DNA of 64,000 nt from JBBIRG01 sp964410965 (GTDB lineage: Bacteria > CLD3 > SB21 > JBBIRG01), in contig CAYPIY010000007.1 of the NCBI GenBank assembly GCA_964410965.1, forward strand, positions 1 through 64,000. The letters are read 5' to 3'. Below, piece after piece: positions 17,738-26,977 of this stretch. The notes beneath the pieces are model-generated. The model was not told where the DNA came from, ran no database searches, and was given only the letters and a program-made list of their open reading frames with translations. Positions within the stretch are counted from its first letter, which is position 1; each line of letters starts with the position of its first letter. Position numbers and translations under genes: made by a program.

Positions 17738-18235
17738 ATGCTGCAAGGAAAGAAAGATCCGCTGCCGGTATCCAAAAGCGAGCTGTATGAACATCTTGCG
17801 AAAGACCTTCAGGCACTTATTGGCGGTGAATCCGACTGCATCGTGAACTCAGCGAACGCGAGTTCCCTTCTCTTTTATACTCTGCCGGAAATCAACTGGG
17901 CCGGGTTTTATTTCCTGAAAAACGGAGAACTGGTGGTCGGCCCGTTTCAAGGTAAACCGGCATGCGTGCGGATCGCGATGGGCCGCGGGGTTTGCGGAAC
18001 AGCGGCTCTGCGGCGCGAGACCATCGTTGTCCGGAATGTCCATGACTTTCCGGGACACATAGCCTGTGACAGCGATTCCCAATCGGAAATCGTCGTGCCG
18101 CTGATCCGGAAGGAAATCCTGTATGGCCTGCTGGATATCGACAGCCCTCGCCTATCGAGGTTTGACGACGATGACCGCCGGGGCCTGGAACGGTTTGTAA
18201 ATGTTTTCCTGGAAATGACCGATATTCGTTTCTGA
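17738..18235 (+). CDS. Free methionine-(R)-sulfoxide reductase (GAF domain)
   Basis: A 165-residue GAF-domain enzyme that reduces free methionine-R-sulfoxide. The three conserved cysteines are present at 76, 86 and 110 (GKPACVRI, GRGVCGTA, HIACDSDS), the same spacing as Cys84, 94 and 118 of the E. coli enzyme. 'INWAGFYFLKNGELVVGPFQG' and 'SEIVVPL' complete the active-site region. It is the last gene of the long plus-strand run, 22 bases after the ABC exporter. Confidence 0.93.
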   Translation: MLQGKKDPLPVSKSELYEHLAKDLQALIGGESDCIVNSANASSLLFYTLPEINWAGFYFLKNGELVVGPFQGKPACVRIAMGRGVCGTAALRRETIVVRNVHDFPGHIACDSDSQSEIVVPLIRKEILYGLLDIDSPRLSRFDDDDRRGLERFVNVFLEMTDIRF

Positions 18236-18312
18236 CTGTCACCCGTTTCAGTCCGACCGGCGGATTTTACCGTTTCGGGATCTCACTGCGGGTGTTCGCC
18301 GGCGACCTGTCG

Positions 18313-19275
18313 CTACAGAATTTTCGCCTTCAGCAGACTGAAAAAATCATCCAAATCTATATTCCCGCCGCTCAGCACGATGGCGATGCGTTTGCCTTTG
18401 AGTTCAAGCTCGTTTTTCAGGACTGCGGCAAAAGGAACGGCGGCGGTCGGTTCCGCGATGATCTTCAGCCGGGTGTAAATCATCCGCATGGCTTCGATGA
18501 CCTCTTCATCCGTGACCGTCAGCATACGGTCCACTTTCTCCATGATAACGGGAAAGGTCAGCGTTCCGGGCGCAGGCGTACGCATCCCGTCGGCAATGGT
18601 TTTCGGGGGGGGGATCTTTACGATCCTGCCCTGCTGAAACGACCGGCAAACATCGTTTGCCGTTTCCGTTTCCACGCCGATGACCGTTACGCCTGGAACA
18701 AGATGCTTCATCGCCACGGCGTTGCCCGATATCAGTCCGCCTCCGCCGACCGGGAAAAACACATAACCGGGAGACGGCACCTGTTCGGCCAGTTCCACCC
18801 CGAGAGTTCCCTGCCCGGCCATGATGAATTCGTCGTTGAACGGCGGGACGATCGTCCGGCCTTCCGTTTCAGCAATCGCATTTCCGATGGCTTCCCGGTC
18901 TTCAGTCATGTAGTTGTAAAAGACGATTTCCCCGCCGTACGCCCTTGTCGCTTCCACTTTAGGTTTCGGAGCGTTATCCGGCATCACGATTTTAGCATGC
19001 GTTTTCAGCATTCGAGCGGCCAGCGCGACCCCCTGTGCGTGATTTCCGGACGAATAGGCAACCACGCCGCGCCGGAGCTGTTCTTCAGTCAATGAACTGA
19101 TTTTATTGTACGCGCCCCGGATCTTAAAGGCGCCGATTTTCTGAAAATTCTCGCATTTGAAAAAAAGTTCATTGCCCGTCATCAGGTTCAGGGATGACGA
19201 CGTATGCACCGGTGTCCGGTGAATGACGGGTTTCAGCTTCCGGTATGCGCGGTCGATGTCGGAATAACCGATCAT
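18313..19275 (-). CDS. Threonine/serine dehydratase (PLP fold type II; serine racemase-like)
   Basis: 320 residues. The PLP Lys51 lies in GAFKIRGAYN (family: SFKxRGA), SSGNHAQG is the substrate loop, and the phosphate-binding glycine loop is 'VGGGGLISG'. There is no C-terminal ACT regulatory domain, so this is the short catabolic dehydratase or serine-racemase type, not the allosteric isoleucine-pathway IlvA. Its start overlaps the stop of the upstream chemoreceptor gene by four bases, which implies coupled translation, an odd pairing. Confidence 0.92.
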   Translation of the reverse strand: MIGYSDIDRAYRKLKPVIHRTPVHTSSSLNLMTGNELFFKCENFQKIGAFKIRGAYNKISSLTEEQLRRGVVAYSSGNHAQGVALAARMLKTHAKIVMPDNAPKPKVEATRAYGGEIVFYNYMTEDREAIGNAIAETEGRTIVPPFNDEFIMAGQGTLGVELAEQVPSPGYVFFPVGGGGLISGNAVAMKHLVPGVTVIGVETETANDVCRSFQQGRIVKIPPPKTIADGMRTPAPGTLTFPVIMEKVDRMLTVTDEEVIEAMRMIYTRLKIIAEPTAAVPFAAVLKNELELKGKRIAIVLSGGNIDLDDFFSLLKAKIL

Positions 19276-20843
19276 GATCCTGCGGGGCTATTGTTTTCCC
19301 GGGACTCTTCGCCGCATTCCGAGATATCCTGAAGCATCTGCTTCAGGTCCGCCGTCAGCGCTTCCGCCGACTGAACCGTTCCGCGGATATTTTCCGTATT
19401 CAGGACGATCTGCTTGACGACCCCGTTGATGCTGTCCAGCGCCTGCGTGAGCTGTTCGATGCCGATGGCCTGCTGCTTGTTATCCACCAGGATTTCCTTC
19501 GCGTAGGTGTCGTTCTCGGTCAGGAGATCCAGGGTTTGTTCCATGGTTTTTCCGGCCTCATTGATGTCCTGCATGCTTTGCTCAATCGAGTTGTATCCGT
19601 CCTGGATGGACTGCTGTGTATTCATGGCCGCGGTCTGGATCTCAAGGACGAGGTCGTTGATCTCAGTGGCGGCCGACTGGCTCCGCTCGGCGAGCGAACG
19701 CACTTCGTTGGCGACCACCGTCAGGCCTTTGCCCATATCCCCCGCCTTGAAAGCCTCGATACCCGCGTTCAGCGCGAGAATGTTGGTTTTTTTTGCGATA
19801 TCCTTCACTGAAATGCTGATCGATTCGATGAGCCGCATTTTTTCATGTAAAAAACGGAAATGATCGATGGTCGTCTGGCTGTTTTTATGGATCTCGCTCA
19901 GTGCCGTGATTGCCGTGTCGACGCTGGCCTTGCTTTTCTGCGTGGACGCCATGCTGGATTCGGCGTTGCCGGCCACCATTTCAGCCTTGAGCGTGGATTG
20001 CTGCGAGGTCACCGATATTTCCTGCGCCGTCGTCGAGGTCTGGTTGATCGCTACGGACTGTTCCTGAAGCGCCTCGGTCTGCTGATCGGTCACCTGCGTC
20101 AGCTGCCGGACGATCTCGGACATCTGCCCGATAATATTCTCCAGAATGGTGTGGCGCTGGCTGTTTATCAGTTCCAGTTCGGAACGCATTTTATTCAGTT
20201 TTTTTTCTGTCGTTTGGTAATCACCGGCTTTTTTGTAATACAGGCTCGTCAGCACGACGGTAATGACAGCAAGAAAACACGAAAGGACGACCATCAGATT
20301 CAGCCGGGTCCATTTGTCGGCCAGGCTGATTGAAAGTTCCCTGGACCGGCCGCGGACGGACACCACGCTTTGCTTGATATAATCCACACCGGTACTGATG
20401 CTTTTTCTTATTCCGGTAATCGGCCCGGATGCGGATTCTCCCTGCAATAAGCTGAGCTGGTCGTTGAAGGACTGATGCACCATGGCGACCACCGAATCCG
20501 CGCTTGAAAGATGACGCTGTACGAGAGAATATACGGGATCGGTTTTTCTGATTTGCGTCCGGGCGGTATCATACTGCGATTTTGCGTTTTCCCATTGCGC
20601 GATCAGCGTTCCAAGGTCGATGTCCTTCAAGTCTCCGGCTAATACGTTATCAAGATCACGGACGGATTTTTCGAGGTCATTGAGCCGGTTGATCATGATC
20701 ACACAGTCACCCATTTCGTCCTGACTGTCATTGACGCTCTGAAGCAGGTAGAGACTATACCCGACAAACACTAGAGCGGCGGCGAGCAGCAGGCCTGTCC
20801 ATCGGAAAAAAAGGGTTTTCAAGGTTTCAATAAAGGGTTTCAT
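19272..20843 (-). CDS. Methyl-accepting chemotaxis protein
   Basis: A 523-residue inner-membrane receptor. The first membrane helix is at about 12-30, then a ~150-residue periplasmic helical sensor, then a second helix at about 182-202. The cytoplasmic part is one long coiled coil with the signalling tip 'TNILALNAGIEAFKAGDMG', followed by 'VANEVRSLAERSQ', close to the universal hairpin sequence. I see no standard HAMP domain between helix 2 and the coiled coil. No che or flagellar gene is in the window. It overlaps the dehydratase gene, so a role in sensing amino acids is possible but unproven. Confidence 0.93.
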   Translation of the reverse strand: MKPFIETLKTLFFRWTGLLLAAALVFVGYSLYLLQSVNDSQDEMGDCVIMINRLNDLEKSVRDLDNVLAGDLKDIDLGTLIAQWENAKSQYDTARTQIRKTDPVYSLVQRHLSSADSVVAMVHQSFNDQLSLLQGESASGPITGIRKSISTGVDYIKQSVVSVRGRSRELSISLADKWTRLNLMVVLSCFLAVITVVLTSLYYKKAGDYQTTEKKLNKMRSELELINSQRHTILENIIGQMSEIVRQLTQVTDQQTEALQEQSVAINQTSTTAQEISVTSQQSTLKAEMVAGNAESSMASTQKSKASVDTAITALSEIHKNSQTTIDHFRFLHEKMRLIESISISVKDIAKKTNILALNAGIEAFKAGDMGKGLTVVANEVRSLAERSQSAATEINDLVLEIQTAAMNTQQSIQDGYNSIEQSMQDINEAGKTMEQTLDLLTENDTYAKEILVDNKQQAIGIEQLTQALDSINGVVKQIVLNTENIRGTVQSAEALTADLKQMLQDISECGEESRENNSPAGS

Positions 20844-20866
20844 GTGTGTACGGCTTTCGGTTGAGT

Positions 20867-21448
20867 TTATTTAAATGCCGGGATAAGTTTCCGCAGTGAT
20901 GTCCGCCAGGCCAGATAACCCATGACGGCCAAAATCAGGAAAATGGCGTAAAGAATCATCGTCAGATACAAAACTTTGTAATAATACATTCCGATATAGA
21001 TAATATCAACTGAAATCCAGAGTATCCAGCTTTCGATTTTTTTCCGGGCCATCAGGAATTGCGCGCATAAACTGACCACGGTCGTAAGGGCGTCCCAGTA
21101 AGGAAGATCGGCGTTAGTAAAATTATGAAGGACATAACCCAGACCTGCTGTTGAACCGGCGGCGATGACGCCGAGGGCGATTCCTTCCTGAATCCGGATC
21201 CGGCTGACGGAAAGCCTGCCGTGATCCTGGCCGCCGTGAAGCCATTCATACCATCCGTAAACGCTGAGTATAATATAAATCCCCTGTAATCCCATATCGG
21301 CGTACAACCGCGCCTGGTAAAAAACGATGATATAAAAGAAAGCGTTGATCAGAGCGACCGGCCAGTTCCAGATGTTCTGTTTAACGACAAGATAAACGCA
21401 TATAACGCCGGAAACAAAACCGATCAGTTCGTACAGGTCAAATTGCAT
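20867..21448 (-). CDS. pnuC: Nicotinamide riboside / vitamin transporter PnuC family
   Basis: 193 residues with about seven membrane helices. The family's aromatic motifs are visible: 'KQNIWNWPVALINAFFYIIVF' (read in parts) early, 'YGWYEWLHGG' in the middle, and 'ESWILWISVDIIYIGMYYYK' late. PnuC proteins move nicotinamide riboside by facilitated diffusion, and relatives move thiamine or riboflavin. There is no visible TPP or other riboswitch upstream, so the substrate cannot be fixed. The chemoreceptor gene follows after 23 bases. Confidence 0.9.
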   Translation of the reverse strand: MQFDLYELIGFVSGVICVYLVVKQNIWNWPVALINAFFYIIVFYQARLYADMGLQGIYIILSVYGWYEWLHGGQDHGRLSVSRIRIQEGIALGVIAAGSTAGLGYVLHNFTNADLPYWDALTTVVSLCAQFLMARKKIESWILWISVDIIYIGMYYYKVLYLTMILYAIFLILAVMGYLAWRTSLRKLIPAFK

Positions 21449-21658
21449 CAGTTGTATATTGGATGATGAGTATTGATATTTCGATTGTAGTTTTCATTTT
21501 ATTTAAATTACGGTTGTTGCCAAAACCGCTGAGAACGTAAAAGAGTTTGTTTTTCCTGACGAAACAACCCGGCTGTGTCGGGGACAGGCATAAATTTGAT
21601 AAAAAAAATTATTTATAATTTTTTATATGTTTTTGGTTTTGTAGGGATAAGGATTTTG

Positions 21659-21692
21659 TTGCCTCTGTGCAACCTCCGCGCCTCCGAGGTTA
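21659..21692 (-). repeat. Short GGAGG periodic repeat after a lipoprotein gene
   Basis: Read on the minus strand it is TTAACCTCGGAGGCGCGG followed by AGGTTGCACAGAGG, with units of 8-10 bases ending in GGAGG or AGAGG. It starts 7 bases downstream of the lipoprotein stop codon. It resembles the element at 643-673 in position and period. It may be part of a scattered repeat family; a protein-coding role is unlikely. Confidence 0.5.
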
Positions 21693-21698
21693 AGGTTC

Positions 21699-22127
21699 TC
21701 AGAATTTAAGCCGGACGTCGACATGCGCATTGTCAAGTTCCCAGCAGGATTTATCGCTGTATTCAGTTTCATCGGTGTCAATATCGTCTCCGTCGAAAAC
21801 AACGATGGTGTCATTTCCCCTGAGATATTCGGCGACAACGGAATATTCACCCAGCGGGCGGATCAGCGATTTCATTGTTGATCTTGCGTAAAAAAAGGTG
21901 TCCAGCTGGTCATTTTCAAGATCGCCGAAAAAAACATGGATTGGGACGCTGTCGTTCTCTGAGTTCAGAGTGGAACGAATAATGAGCAGTCCGGTTTCAA
22001 ACGGCTGCTCTACGCAATCGCTCGGTGCAGGTCCGCGGTCTGCCGCTTCCTCAAGCCATTCGCATCCCGAGGCGGTTCCCAGCAAAACGAAAAGCGCCGT
22101 ACACCATGTGAGTTTTGATTTTATCAT
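21699..22127 (-). CDS. Small lipoprotein, uncharacterised
   Basis: 142 residues. The signal sequence ends LGTASGC, giving lipidated Cys22 and a mature start of CEWLEEAADRG. The rest is acidic, with Asp-rich segments such as 'DGDDIDTDETEYSD' and predicted beta-strands. Two further Cys (in SDCVEQ and KSCWEL) could form a disulfide. Its ATG overlaps the stop of the preceding barrel-like gene, so the two are co-translated and may form a complex in the envelope. No family is recognised. Confidence 0.78.
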   Translation of the reverse strand: MIKSKLTWCTALFVLLGTASGCEWLEEAADRGPAPSDCVEQPFETGLLIIRSTLNSENDSVPIHVFFGDLENDQLDTFFYARSTMKSLIRPLGEYSVVAEYLRGNDTIVVFDGDDIDTDETEYSDKSCWELDNAHVDVRLKF

Positions 22128-22702
22128 AGTTGTCCTCCTGCCGAAATCAGGATCCTGTGGCCGTCAACGGTTTTCATATCCGTGTACTGGTAACCCGCGC
22201 GGATGAAGGCGATGCGGTTGATTTTATACGATACGCCCGCACGGACAATCGGCGTCAGCCCCTGTTTTTTTTCAATGTCGTATCCTTTCCATTCCCCTCC
22301 GTCGATGGCTCCGCGGTAATTGACAAAACTCAGTCCCATCGCCGCGCCGAGAAACATGTCGATTTTATTGTTGACCCAGAATTTTTTGTCGAATCCGCCC
22401 GCCAGAATGTACCGGAATTCCTTGAGCTGAAAATAATACCTCGGTCCGACTTTCAGCAGGATGTCTTTTCCGAAGGGCCGTGCGAAAAACGAGACCGTGA
22501 ATCCCAGAAATTTGTCGTGCAAGAACGATTTACGGTACGTGACTCCCAGACCGGCGTCGTTATTCCATAGCGGGAACTCGGCCATAACGGAATGTTTATG
22601 CGCTTTTTCATTGCTTCCCGCGCCCGACCGGTCAAACTGGGCCGCAACCCGGGCCAAAACGGAAAAATGAAACATCAGAAAAAATAACATAAAGTAATTC
22701 AT
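22124..22702 (-). CDS. Small outer-membrane beta-barrel protein
   Basis: 192 residues from the ATG at 22702, which begins a Sec signal peptide (MNYFMLFFLMFHFSVLARVA, cut after AAQ or nearby). The frame is open further upstream to 22897, but that part overlaps the 3' end of xseA and lacks coding character. The mature part shows alternating strands with Gly and aromatic residues ('GLGVTYRKSFLHDKFLGFTV', 'AGVSYKINRIAFIRAGYQY'), as in OmpA/OmpW-like small barrels. It overlaps the lipoprotein gene by four bases. Function unknown. Confidence 0.72.
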   Translation of the reverse strand: MNYFMLFFLMFHFSVLARVAAQFDRSGAGSNEKAHKHSVMAEFPLWNNDAGLGVTYRKSFLHDKFLGFTVSFFARPFGKDILLKVGPRYYFQLKEFRYILAGGFDKKFWVNNKIDMFLGAAMGLSFVNYRGAIDGGEWKGYDIEKKQGLTPIVRAGVSYKINRIAFIRAGYQYTDMKTVDGHRILISAGGQL

Positions 22703-22772
22703 GAAGAATCCTCGTGATAAATTTAAATGCGGAAACAATATAAAGAAGAAACCGGACGTTTGAAAGATAATT

Positions 22773-24032
22773 TTATTTTTCAGGTTCAGGTTTTTCCCGG
22801 TCGGACGTAACATGAACGGTAACGTCCGTTTCTCCGTCATAGAACCGTATGATGGCCGGTTTGTCGTCCTGCATGAGCCGGGCGGATGAAACGACATGCC
22901 CGTTCTGCAAAGTCAGGGTATAGCCCCGCATGAGCGTGTTCCGGGGATTGAGGATGTCCAGCCGCTTCCGAAGGTGTTCGGCATGTTGTTTCTGAAGTTC
23001 GAAATGATGCGCGAGTGTGCTTGTCAGGCGCCGATCATAATCATCCGTTTGCTGCCGGTACTGGGCGATGACCGATTCGGGTTGTTTGAACGCGTAGCGG
23101 TGCTGCAGTTGTTTCACGGCGTGGCGTCCAAGTTCGATGCGCTGTCTGACATGCTGAATGAGCGTATACCGTACATTCAGCAGGTACTGGCTCATCTCCT
23201 CGGCGGATGGAACGACGAGTTCGGCGGCCGCGGACGGCGTGGCGGCGCGGACGTCGGCGACCAGGTCCGCGATCGTAAAATCGATTTCATGGCCTACCGC
23301 GCTGACAATCGGGATCGGTGAGTCGTAAATGGCGCGGGCGACGATTTCCTCGTTGAACTCCCATAAGTCCTCGATGGAGCCGCCTCCGCGTCCGAGAATG
23401 ATCACGTCTGCCCGCTGGTATTCGGCGAAATCGCGGATGGCCTGCACGATTTCCTCGGCGGCGCCGTCGCCCTGCACGCGCACCGGCGCGAGAACAAGGC
23501 TGATGCCCGGCTGACGCCTCTGGGCAACGCTGACAATGTCGCGGATCGCCGCACCGGTCGGTGAAGTTATGATTCCGACCGACGCCGGATAAGGCGGCAA
23601 AGGCTGTTTGTGCGCGGGATCGAACAATCCTTCGGCGAAGAGCTTTCTTTTCAGGCGTTCCAGCGCAAGCTGAAGCTCGCCGAATCCCTCCGGCTGGATC
23701 TGCGCGACCGTGATCTGGTAATAACCGCCTTTTTCATAAAGAGAGATTTTTCCGCGGACAAGAACTTTGACGCCTTCACGGATGTCTGCCAGGATGGACT
23801 GTACCGTCGACCGCCAGATCACGCACTTGATCTGAGCCATCTCATCTTTCAGCGTGAAATACACATGCCCGGATGAATGCTTCGTCAGATTGGAAATTTC
23901 ACCGCGTACGGTGATGGATGAAAAACTGTCCTCAAGAAGAATCTTGATTTTCTTCGTGATTTCATTGACCGAATAAATTTTTGGTTTCGGCGTCGAATCC
24001 TGCGGCGGTTCATGTTTTGAAAATAAATCCAT
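22773..24032 (-). CDS. xseA: Exodeoxyribonuclease VII large subunit
   Basis: A 419-residue nuclease subunit that with XseB degrades single-stranded DNA. The N-terminal OB-fold reads 'VNEITKKIKILLEDSFSSITVRGEISNLTKHSSGHVYFTL' (in parts). The catalytic region contains 'VGIITSPTGAAIRDIV', 'DVIILGRGGGSIEDLW', 'NEEIVARAIYDSPIPIVSAVGHEIDFTI' and 'AATPSAAAEL'. A coiled-coil region follows. No xseB follows here; the next gene encodes a barrel protein, so the small subunit must lie elsewhere. Confidence 0.96.
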   Translation of the reverse strand: MDLFSKHEPPQDSTPKPKIYSVNEITKKIKILLEDSFSSITVRGEISNLTKHSSGHVYFTLKDEMAQIKCVIWRSTVQSILADIREGVKVLVRGKISLYEKGGYYQITVAQIQPEGFGELQLALERLKRKLFAEGLFDPAHKQPLPPYPASVGIITSPTGAAIRDIVSVAQRRQPGISLVLAPVRVQGDGAAEEIVQAIRDFAEYQRADVIILGRGGGSIEDLWEFNEEIVARAIYDSPIPIVSAVGHEIDFTIADLVADVRAATPSAAAELVVPSAEEMSQYLLNVRYTLIQHVRQRIELGRHAVKQLQHRYAFKQPESVIAQYRQQTDDYDRRLTSTLAHHFELQKQHAEHLRKRLDILNPRNTLMRGYTLTLQNGHVVSSARLMQDDKPAIIRFYDGETDVTVHVTSDREKPEPEK

Positions 24033-24292
24033 ACTTAAACAAATTTAATCATTTCTTCATGATTGACAATGAAAATAGTGTAAATCGAAAAATGAATTGA
24101 ATCTGTTATGATTTAATAATCTTATAATGATTATCCGGTCAACATAACTGTCATCATTGACGCTGTTTTAAAAAGAGTTATGAGCCCGAAAAGAGATTGC
24201 GCACGGTTTTTTAACATAATACTGATTTATCAGTATAGCCCGGCGGTAAGAAAAACCTTATATTTCCATTGTACAAAATAAAGGAAAGAACC

Positions 24293-26638
24293 ATGAAATC
24301 ATTATTTCTGAACCTGCTATTGATTATTGTCATCAACATGAATGCCGAAGCCCAGACACTGACTCAGACTGTAAAAGGTACCGTGATTGACGAAGACAGC
24401 CAGATGCCCTTGCCCGGCGCGAACATTATTATTCTCGGAACGAATCCGCTCAAGGGTGCGTCGAGCGATCTGAACGGAAAATATAAAGTATTGAATGTGC
24501 CGGTCGGACGGTTTGATATCCGGGTTGATTATATCGGGTATGATCCGTTTATCATGAAAGAAGTGCTTGTCGGAAGCGGAAAAGAGGTTGTGATCAATAT
24601 CAACCTGAAAGAATCATCCGTAAAAATGGATGAGATCGAGATTGTCGCCGAAATCAGCAAGGAAAAACCGCTGAATTCAATGGCGGTGGCGGGCGGCCGT
24701 ATGCTGAGCGTGGAGGAAGCGAACCGTTACGCGGGAGGATTTGATGATCCCTCGCGGCTGGCGTCGACCACGGCCGGCGTGGCGGGTAACCTGAGCAGCA
24801 ACGGAATCGTCATCCGAGGAAACGCGCCCAAAGGATTGTTGTGGCAGATGGAAGGAATTCAGATCTCCAATCCCAGTCATTTCGCTAATCTCACAACATT
24901 CGGCGCCGGGGGGATTACGGCGCTGAGCAGCCAGGTGCTCGCGAATTCGGATTTTTACACCGGCGCTTTCCCGGCGGAGTACGGCAACGCGTTATCGGGC
25001 GTGTTCGACCTTAACCTGCGGTCCGGCAACCAGGACAAGCGGGAATATACATTCCAGCTCGGCGCGATCGGAATTGACGCTGCGTCCGAAGGCCCGATTG
25101 TCCCCGGTAAACCGTATTCGTATTTGTTTAATTACCGTTATTCGACATTATCGTTGCTTACACCGCTGCTACCCGAAGACGCCGGCGGAACATTCTATCA
25201 GGACGTTTCGTTCAAACTGAATTTTCCATTTTCTAATGCCGGAACGTTTTCATTATGGGGACTGGGCGCGAATGACTATTCCGGCGCGAACGCTGAAAAG
25301 GACTCGTCAAAATGGGTCTATCTGGAGGACAAGGAAAAATCAGGCTTCACAACATTCATGGGCGTACTCGGTTTGTCGCACCGCATAATATTGGGTTCAA
25401 GAACCTATATGAATAATACGCTGGCCGTTTCCGGTGACGGATTACGGTGGAAAGTGCGCGAAATCCTTCCCGACCTGAGTCTGCCGTTTAGGGAAAAAAT
25501 CAGAAACAACACGTGGAAACTGACGTGGAGTTCCATGGTTAATCATAAGTTCAACGAGCGGATCACGAACAAAACCGGAGCGGCGCTGAATCAACTGAAC
25601 TACACCTCCGCAATCCGGCAGGCGCCTTTAACAGGGCAGCCGTTGTCGGTGATTTCCGATGAGAACGGTAAAACGTACCTGATTCAGGCGTATAGCCAGT
25701 TTAAAGCGGATCTGACGCCGGCATGGTCTTTAAACGCGGGCATGTATGCTTCCCACCTTTCGCTTAACGGCGAGACGTTATTTGAACCGCGGTTCGGAAC
25801 ACGATGGAATGTCACGGCACACCAGTCGCTCAGCCTTGCGTTTGGCCTTCATAGTCAGACTGAACCGCTGAATATTTATCTTGCCAGACGGCAGCGCGAA
25901 GGCGGTACATGGTACCAGCCTAACAAAGATCTTAAGCAGGCTAAGGCGCGTCATCTTGTTCTGGGATATGATTACATGTTCGGGAACAATTCAAGGATCA
26001 GGATCGAGCCCTACGTTCAATGGCTGTCGGATGTTCCGGTTATCAGGGACAGTTCATTTTCAATCCAGAATCAGGATCAGGACGCGTGGTTCATGAATGA
26101 ACCGCTGGTGAATAAGGGCCGCGGACGAAATGCCGGCGTTGATGTGACGTATGAAAAATTCCTTTCCGGAGGATACTATTACCTGTTCACGCTGTCGTTC
26201 TTCGATTCCCGATATACCGGCGGTGACGGTAAGGAACGTCCTTCGCGGTATGACAAGCGTTACGTCATCAATATTCTTGGCGGAAAAGAATGGATGATCG
26301 GCAGCGGAAAAATTCTCAGCGTCAACGGCCGCGTTAATTTCTCAGGCGGCGACCGCATAAGTCCGCTGGATGAACAGGCTTCGCTGGTAAAAAGGGATGT
26401 CGTGTATGATGAATTGAGCGCCTTTCGGTCACGAAAACCGGACCTGCGTTATGTGGACATGTCGGTGTCCTACCGGATTAACAAATCATCATACGCCATG
26501 GTCTGGTCATTACAGATGATCAATTTGCTCGCGAGAAAAGAATTTGAAGGATACCGGTATAATTTCAAATCAGAAAAAATCGACAAGCATGAGGAACTGA
26601 CCATGATTCCGAACCTGAGCTTTAAAATTGAGTGGTAG
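24293..26638 (+). CDS. TonB-dependent receptor with carboxypeptidase-regulatory-like N-terminus
   Basis: 781 residues from the ATG at 24293, preceded by AAAGGAAAG. A signal peptide is followed by a carboxypeptidase-D regulatory-like domain ('GTVIDEDSQMPLPGANIIIL' to 'INLKESSVKM'), then a plug ('DDPSRLASTTAGVAG', 'GIVIRGNAPKGLLWQMEGI', 'GALSGVFDLNLRSGN'-like glycine-rich stretch), then a long beta-barrel with a C-terminal strand ending in FKIEW. This SusC-like layout is typical of Bacteroidota and relatives. There is no SusD, TonB or enzyme gene beside it, so the ligand is unknown. Confidence 0.92.
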   Translation: MKSLFLNLLLIIVINMNAEAQTLTQTVKGTVIDEDSQMPLPGANIIILGTNPLKGASSDLNGKYKVLNVPVGRFDIRVDYIGYDPFIMKEVLVGSGKEVVININLKESSVKMDEIEIVAEISKEKPLNSMAVAGGRMLSVEEANRYAGGFDDPSRLASTTAGVAGNLSSNGIVIRGNAPKGLLWQMEGIQISNPSHFANLTTFGAGGITALSSQVLANSDFYTGAFPAEYGNALSGVFDLNLRSGNQDKREYTFQLGAIGIDAASEGPIVPGKPYSYLFNYRYSTLSLLTPLLPEDAGGTFYQDVSFKLNFPFSNAGTFSLWGLGANDYSGANAEKDSSKWVYLEDKEKSGFTTFMGVLGLSHRIILGSRTYMNNTLAVSGDGLRWKVREILPDLSLPFREKIRNNTWKLTWSSMVNHKFNERITNKTGAALNQLNYTSAIRQAPLTGQPLSVISDENGKTYLIQAYSQFKADLTPAWSLNAGMYASHLSLNGETLFEPRFGTRWNVTAHQSLSLAFGLHSQTEPLNIYLARRQREGGTWYQPNKDLKQAKARHLVLGYDYMFGNNSRIRIEPYVQWLSDVPVIRDSSFSIQNQDQDAWFMNEPLVNKGRGRNAGVDVTYEKFLSGGYYYLFTLSFFDSRYTGGDGKERPSRYDKRYVINILGGKEWMIGSGKILSVNGRVNFSGGDRISPLDEQASLVKRDVVYDELSAFRSRKPDLRYVDMSVSYRINKSSYAMVWSLQMINLLARKEFEGYRYNFKSEKIDKHEELTMIPNLSFKIEW

Positions 26639-26977
26639 GTATCCTTTACTCGAAGCAACTGAAAACAGCCTCTTCGAAACGGTTTTCTGTGTTATGAGAA
26701 CGCAGATCTTATTAAGAACAAACAAAAGCAATTGCCGCATCGATTGCTTTGCTGTCGGAACGGACTTGTCCCGAGTTAAATGAGAAATCAGGATATGTCC
26801 GATGTTCGTCAGGAAAAACAAGTGCCGTCCCGCTCTGCGGGGTTGTGCGGAATATCGAAATGTAAAGAAAGATTTATTTGTCGGGTTATGTGCTTCTGAT
26901 TTCGTGACGAATAGAAAATAACGATTGACTGAATTCGATCCGTTCACAGTAATCCCTGAATCTTGTCGCAGTGACTA
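26639..26977. other. Gene-free region of about 340 bases between convergent genes
   Basis: It lies between the end of the TonB receptor gene and the end of the GWxTD gene. A minus-strand open frame runs through it, but its translation has no recognisable motif and it invades the receptor gene. I see no clean intrinsic terminator, RNA gene or repeat. Confidence 0.5.

Noticed and set aside
18292..19095. A 267-codon plus-strand open frame
   Set aside because: It is antisense to the threonine/serine dehydratase, whose active-site motifs are intact.
22703..22897. A longer start for the small barrel protein
   Set aside because: The added 65 residues overlap the 3' end of xseA in another frame and would bury the signal peptide at 22702.
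26570..26947. A 125-codon minus-strand open frame in the gap after the TonB receptor
   Set aside because: No recognisable motif, no ribosome-binding site, and it overlaps the receptor's 3' end.
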